The position numbers were made by a program, and so were the translations under genes. A DNA stretch of 35,376 nucleotides, taken from contig SFAU01000168.1 in NCBI GenBank assembly GCA_007096045.1, positions 1-35,376 on the forward strand. Reading direction: 5' to 3'. Shown piece after piece: positions 33,896 to 35,376 of the stretch (the stretch's first letter is position 1; the number at the start of each line of letters is the position of its first letter). The stretch comes from Microcystis novacekii Mn_MB_F_20050700_S1. GTDB lineage: Bacteria; Cyanobacteriota; Cyanobacteriia; Cyanobacteriales; Microcystaceae. The notes below the pieces were generated by a model. That model was not told the DNA's origin. It did not search any database and was given only the letters and a program-made list of their open reading frames with translations.

Positions 33896-35086
33896 CTATA
33901 TAGTCGCTTGATCTAGCTTTTTCAGGGCGCTGAGAGCATGGAGACGAACGATCGCTTCCCCATCGGTTGCTAAAGTCAGCAAAATGCCTTTATTATCCCG
34001 ATCTAATGCTCCTAAAGCGATCGCTAGAGACTGTTTAACTCCCGTATCACCGAGGATCGTCAGACAGGAGTGATAAAAATTACCGAGAATTGCCCCTGCT
34101 TGTCGGCGTAATTTCTGAGAGGTTTGCCGGCCGAGAATAGCGATAATTTCCCGACAAATCAAGATATTTTCGCTATATAAAGCCTTTTCTAGATAATTTA
34201 AAGCTTCCCCATCCTCGATCCAGCCTAATGCTCGAACTACAGTTAATTTTAAACTATCGGGGGTTAAGGAAGATTGCAGCAGTGGATTTAAAGCTTTGGC
34301 TGAGGCTGCTGTGCCGATACGACCAAGAGCGATCGCCGTTTCTTGACAGATATCGAGATGGATATCGAATAACAAAGGTTGCAGATGCCTAACTAAATCT
34401 GCTTGGGGATAATTTGGTAGTAGGTAAATACTAGCTTTAATTGCTTCCCGTCGCACATCGATGGCCGGATCCTGTAAAGCATCGAGGATAATCGCAGTAA
34501 TCTGGGGATCGCGAAAACTGCTTAAAGCTTCGATCGCCATGGCCCGAATGGCGCTAGATTGATCCTTAACTACAGTTAAAAGCGGTTCGATAATTTCCGG
34601 TCGGCGAATTTGTGATAAAGCTTGTACGGCTAAAAAACGGGTATTAGAGTCGGACAGTAATTGTTCTAAACTGGAGATCGCAGAACTGCCGATATTAGCT
34701 AAAGCGGCCGCAGCCATTTGGCTGAGTTCCTCCTCCTCCGATCTTTGCAATAATTGACTGAGAGCGAGAATACAGGCTCGATCGTCAAATTGACTGAGAA
34801 TTCTTGCCAGAAACCAGCGCATTTCCCCATCTTGTTCCTCGGATTCTAACAGGGCAATTAAAGGAGCGATCGCCGATTGACCGATTTGAGGAAATAGTTT
34901 CGCTATCTCCCATCGCTGTGGAAAATCACATTTTTGTAAAGCTTCTAGGGCTAAATCGAGGATTTCATCGTTAATAATCGATTCAACAGCATCTTTTTGG
35001 TTTAAAAGTCGCTGTATGCTGGCGTTTAATGTCTTCCAGTCCTTTTTATTCAACGCTATCTGAGCTTTTTCTAGCAGAGCTTGCAT
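33896..35086 (-). CDS. HEAT-repeat protein (phycobilisome lyase-like repeats)
   Basis: This 396-residue soluble all-helical protein has HEAT-like repeats of about 30 residues along most of its length. Readable repeat cores include ALEALQKCDFPQRWEIAKLFPQIGQSAIAPLIALLES, QMAAAALANIGSSAISSLEQLL, AVQALSQIRRPEIIEPLLTVV, AIEALSSFRDPQITAIILDALQD and ETAIALGRIGTAASAKALNPLL. Related repeats occur in phycobilin lyase subunits CpcE/F and NblB, but here no phycobilisome gene is nearby, so only a protein-binding scaffold role can be claimed. The start is ATG. No signal peptide is present. It is convergent with the GH57 gene across the MITE. Confidence 0.82.
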   Translation of the reverse strand: MQALLEKAQIALNKKDWKTLNASIQRLLNQKDAVESIINDEILDLALEALQKCDFPQRWEIAKLFPQIGQSAIAPLIALLESEEQDGEMRWFLARILSQFDDRACILALSQLLQRSEEEELSQMAAAALANIGSSAISSLEQLLSDSNTRFLAVQALSQIRRPEIIEPLLTVVKDQSSAIRAMAIEALSSFRDPQITAIILDALQDPAIDVRREAIKASIYLLPNYPQADLVRHLQPLLFDIHLDICQETAIALGRIGTAASAKALNPLLQSSLTPDSLKLTVVRALGWIEDGEALNYLEKALYSENILICREIIAILGRQTSQKLRRQAGAILGNFYHSCLTILGDTGVKQSLAIALGALDRDNKGILLTLATDGEAIVRLHALSALKKLDQATI

Positions 35087-35129
35087 CGTGAGAAATGGCC
35101 TCGATTTTCGTGCTACCTATCCTAAGAAT

Positions 35130-35166
35130 TTGACGCTCCCCGCTCTAAAGAGACGGGGATTCTTCG
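35130..35166 (-). mobile_element. IS200/IS605-type right-end fragment
   Basis: On the minus strand this reads gaagaatccccgtctcttt, a hairpin (cccc / gggg arms with ctct/agag), and then gggagcgtcaa. This is the same layout as the right end at 22485-22525 (aagaatccc, hairpin, gggagtgtcaa). The strand upstream (35167-35220) resembles further guide-RNA scaffold (ggagactcaatgaac), but no tnpB frame is present. It is an end fragment with no transposase. Confidence 0.55.
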
Positions 35167-35226
35167 TTCATTGAGTCTCCGTTAGCCAGCAGGATTTCTC
35201 CAACCAACCAAGAGGGAATCTCCCCC

Positions 35227-35260
35227 CCCTTGCCCCCCCCGACGTCGGGGGGGGCAAGGG
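35227..35260. repeat. 34-bp perfect palindrome, GC-rich
   Basis: Left arm cccttg plus eight C plus gac, right arm gtc plus eight G plus caaggg, with no loop. It directly abuts the 16-bp repeat array. A perfect no-spacer palindrome of this length is prone to cruciform formation and replication slippage. Confidence 0.9.
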
Positions 35261-35376
35261 TAGGGTTGATTCATGAATCAACCCTACCTTGAATCAACCC
35301 TACCTTGAATCAACCCTACCTTGAATCAACCCTACCTTGAATCAACCCTACCTTGAATCAACCCTACCTTGAATCA
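35259..35376. repeat. 16-bp tandem repeat array, truncated by window edge
   Basis: A 30-bp perfect palindrome (35259-35288, arms ggtagggttgattca and its complement) opens an array of tgaatcaaccctacct units with 16-base period. Six are complete from 35274 to 35369, and a seventh is cut by the window end. The core (tgaatcaaccct) is the reverse complement of the unit at 9227-9336; only the two linker bases differ (cc here, ct in the complement of the ag linker there). Repeats continue outside the window. Confidence 0.95.

Overview
This window looks like a chromosomal segment of a unicellular cyanobacterium, most probably Microcystis (M. aeruginosa group). The evidence is the gene set: the SasA clock-output kinase, the CruF/CruG myxoxanthophyll-type carotenoid genes, two GH57 enzymes, a fatty acyl-AMP ligase, Uma2 proteins and a cyanobacterial type A RNase P RNA. 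About 17 copies of the HIP1 octamer GCGATCGC are visible by eye. Short repeats, decayed toxin-antitoxin genes and IS fragments of the kind common in Microcystis are also present. The genus call is inferred from recognition, not from a search.

Layout. 1-7.2 kb holds housekeeping genes, mostly on the minus strand: the end of a Uma2 protein, rpsF, an FAH-family hydrolase (+), tpiA, a repeat-bearing gap, an alpha/beta hydrolase whose nucleophile position is glycine, cysH, a secreted TPR protein, purE and a second Uma2 gene. 7.3-9.2 kb is a stand-alone fatty acyl-AMP ligase. 9.2-9.9 kb is an accessory patch with a 16-bp tandem repeat, a mini-element and a hicB antitoxin gene broken by an insertion. 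10-12.3 kb holds lspA and the overlapping bioB-bioY pair. 12.5-15 kb is the dTDP-rhamnose operon rfbC-rfbD-rfbA, without rfbB. 15.1-18.5 kb holds leuB, a small unknown gene and uvrC.

18.5-19.6 kb is a decayed PIN toxin/antitoxin pair followed by repeat-rich DNA. 19.6-21.8 kb is the cruF-cruG pair. 21.8-22.7 kb has no intact gene but carries the 3' end of an IS200/IS605-type element: a TnpB C-terminal coding tail, a probable omega-RNA scaffold and the right-end hairpin. 22.7-28 kb holds a Ser/Thr kinase with an unassigned C-terminal domain, a GH57 branching enzyme, sasA and an alpha/beta hydrolase. 28.2-29.6 kb is rnpB, whose P12 helix is enlarged by heptad repeats, followed by rnc. 29.6-35.1 kb holds a secreted WD40 protein, a small membrane protein, a second GH57 enzyme behind a long hairpin, a 93-bp MITE and a HEAT-repeat protein. 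The window ends in an IS605 end fragment, a 34-bp perfect palindrome and an inverted-orientation version of the 16-bp tandem repeat from 9.2 kb.

How genes work together. bioB and bioY couple biotin synthesis with uptake. rfbC/D/A supply dTDP-rhamnose for surface polysaccharide. CruF hydroxylates and CruG glycosylates carotenoids. The two GH57 enzymes act on glycogen-type glucans, close to the clock kinase that times metabolism. The most distinctive features are the repeat-expanded RNase P RNA, the orphan omega-RNA/TnpB end, the nucleophile-less hydrolase and the mirrored 16-bp repeats. I found no clearly new multi-gene system.
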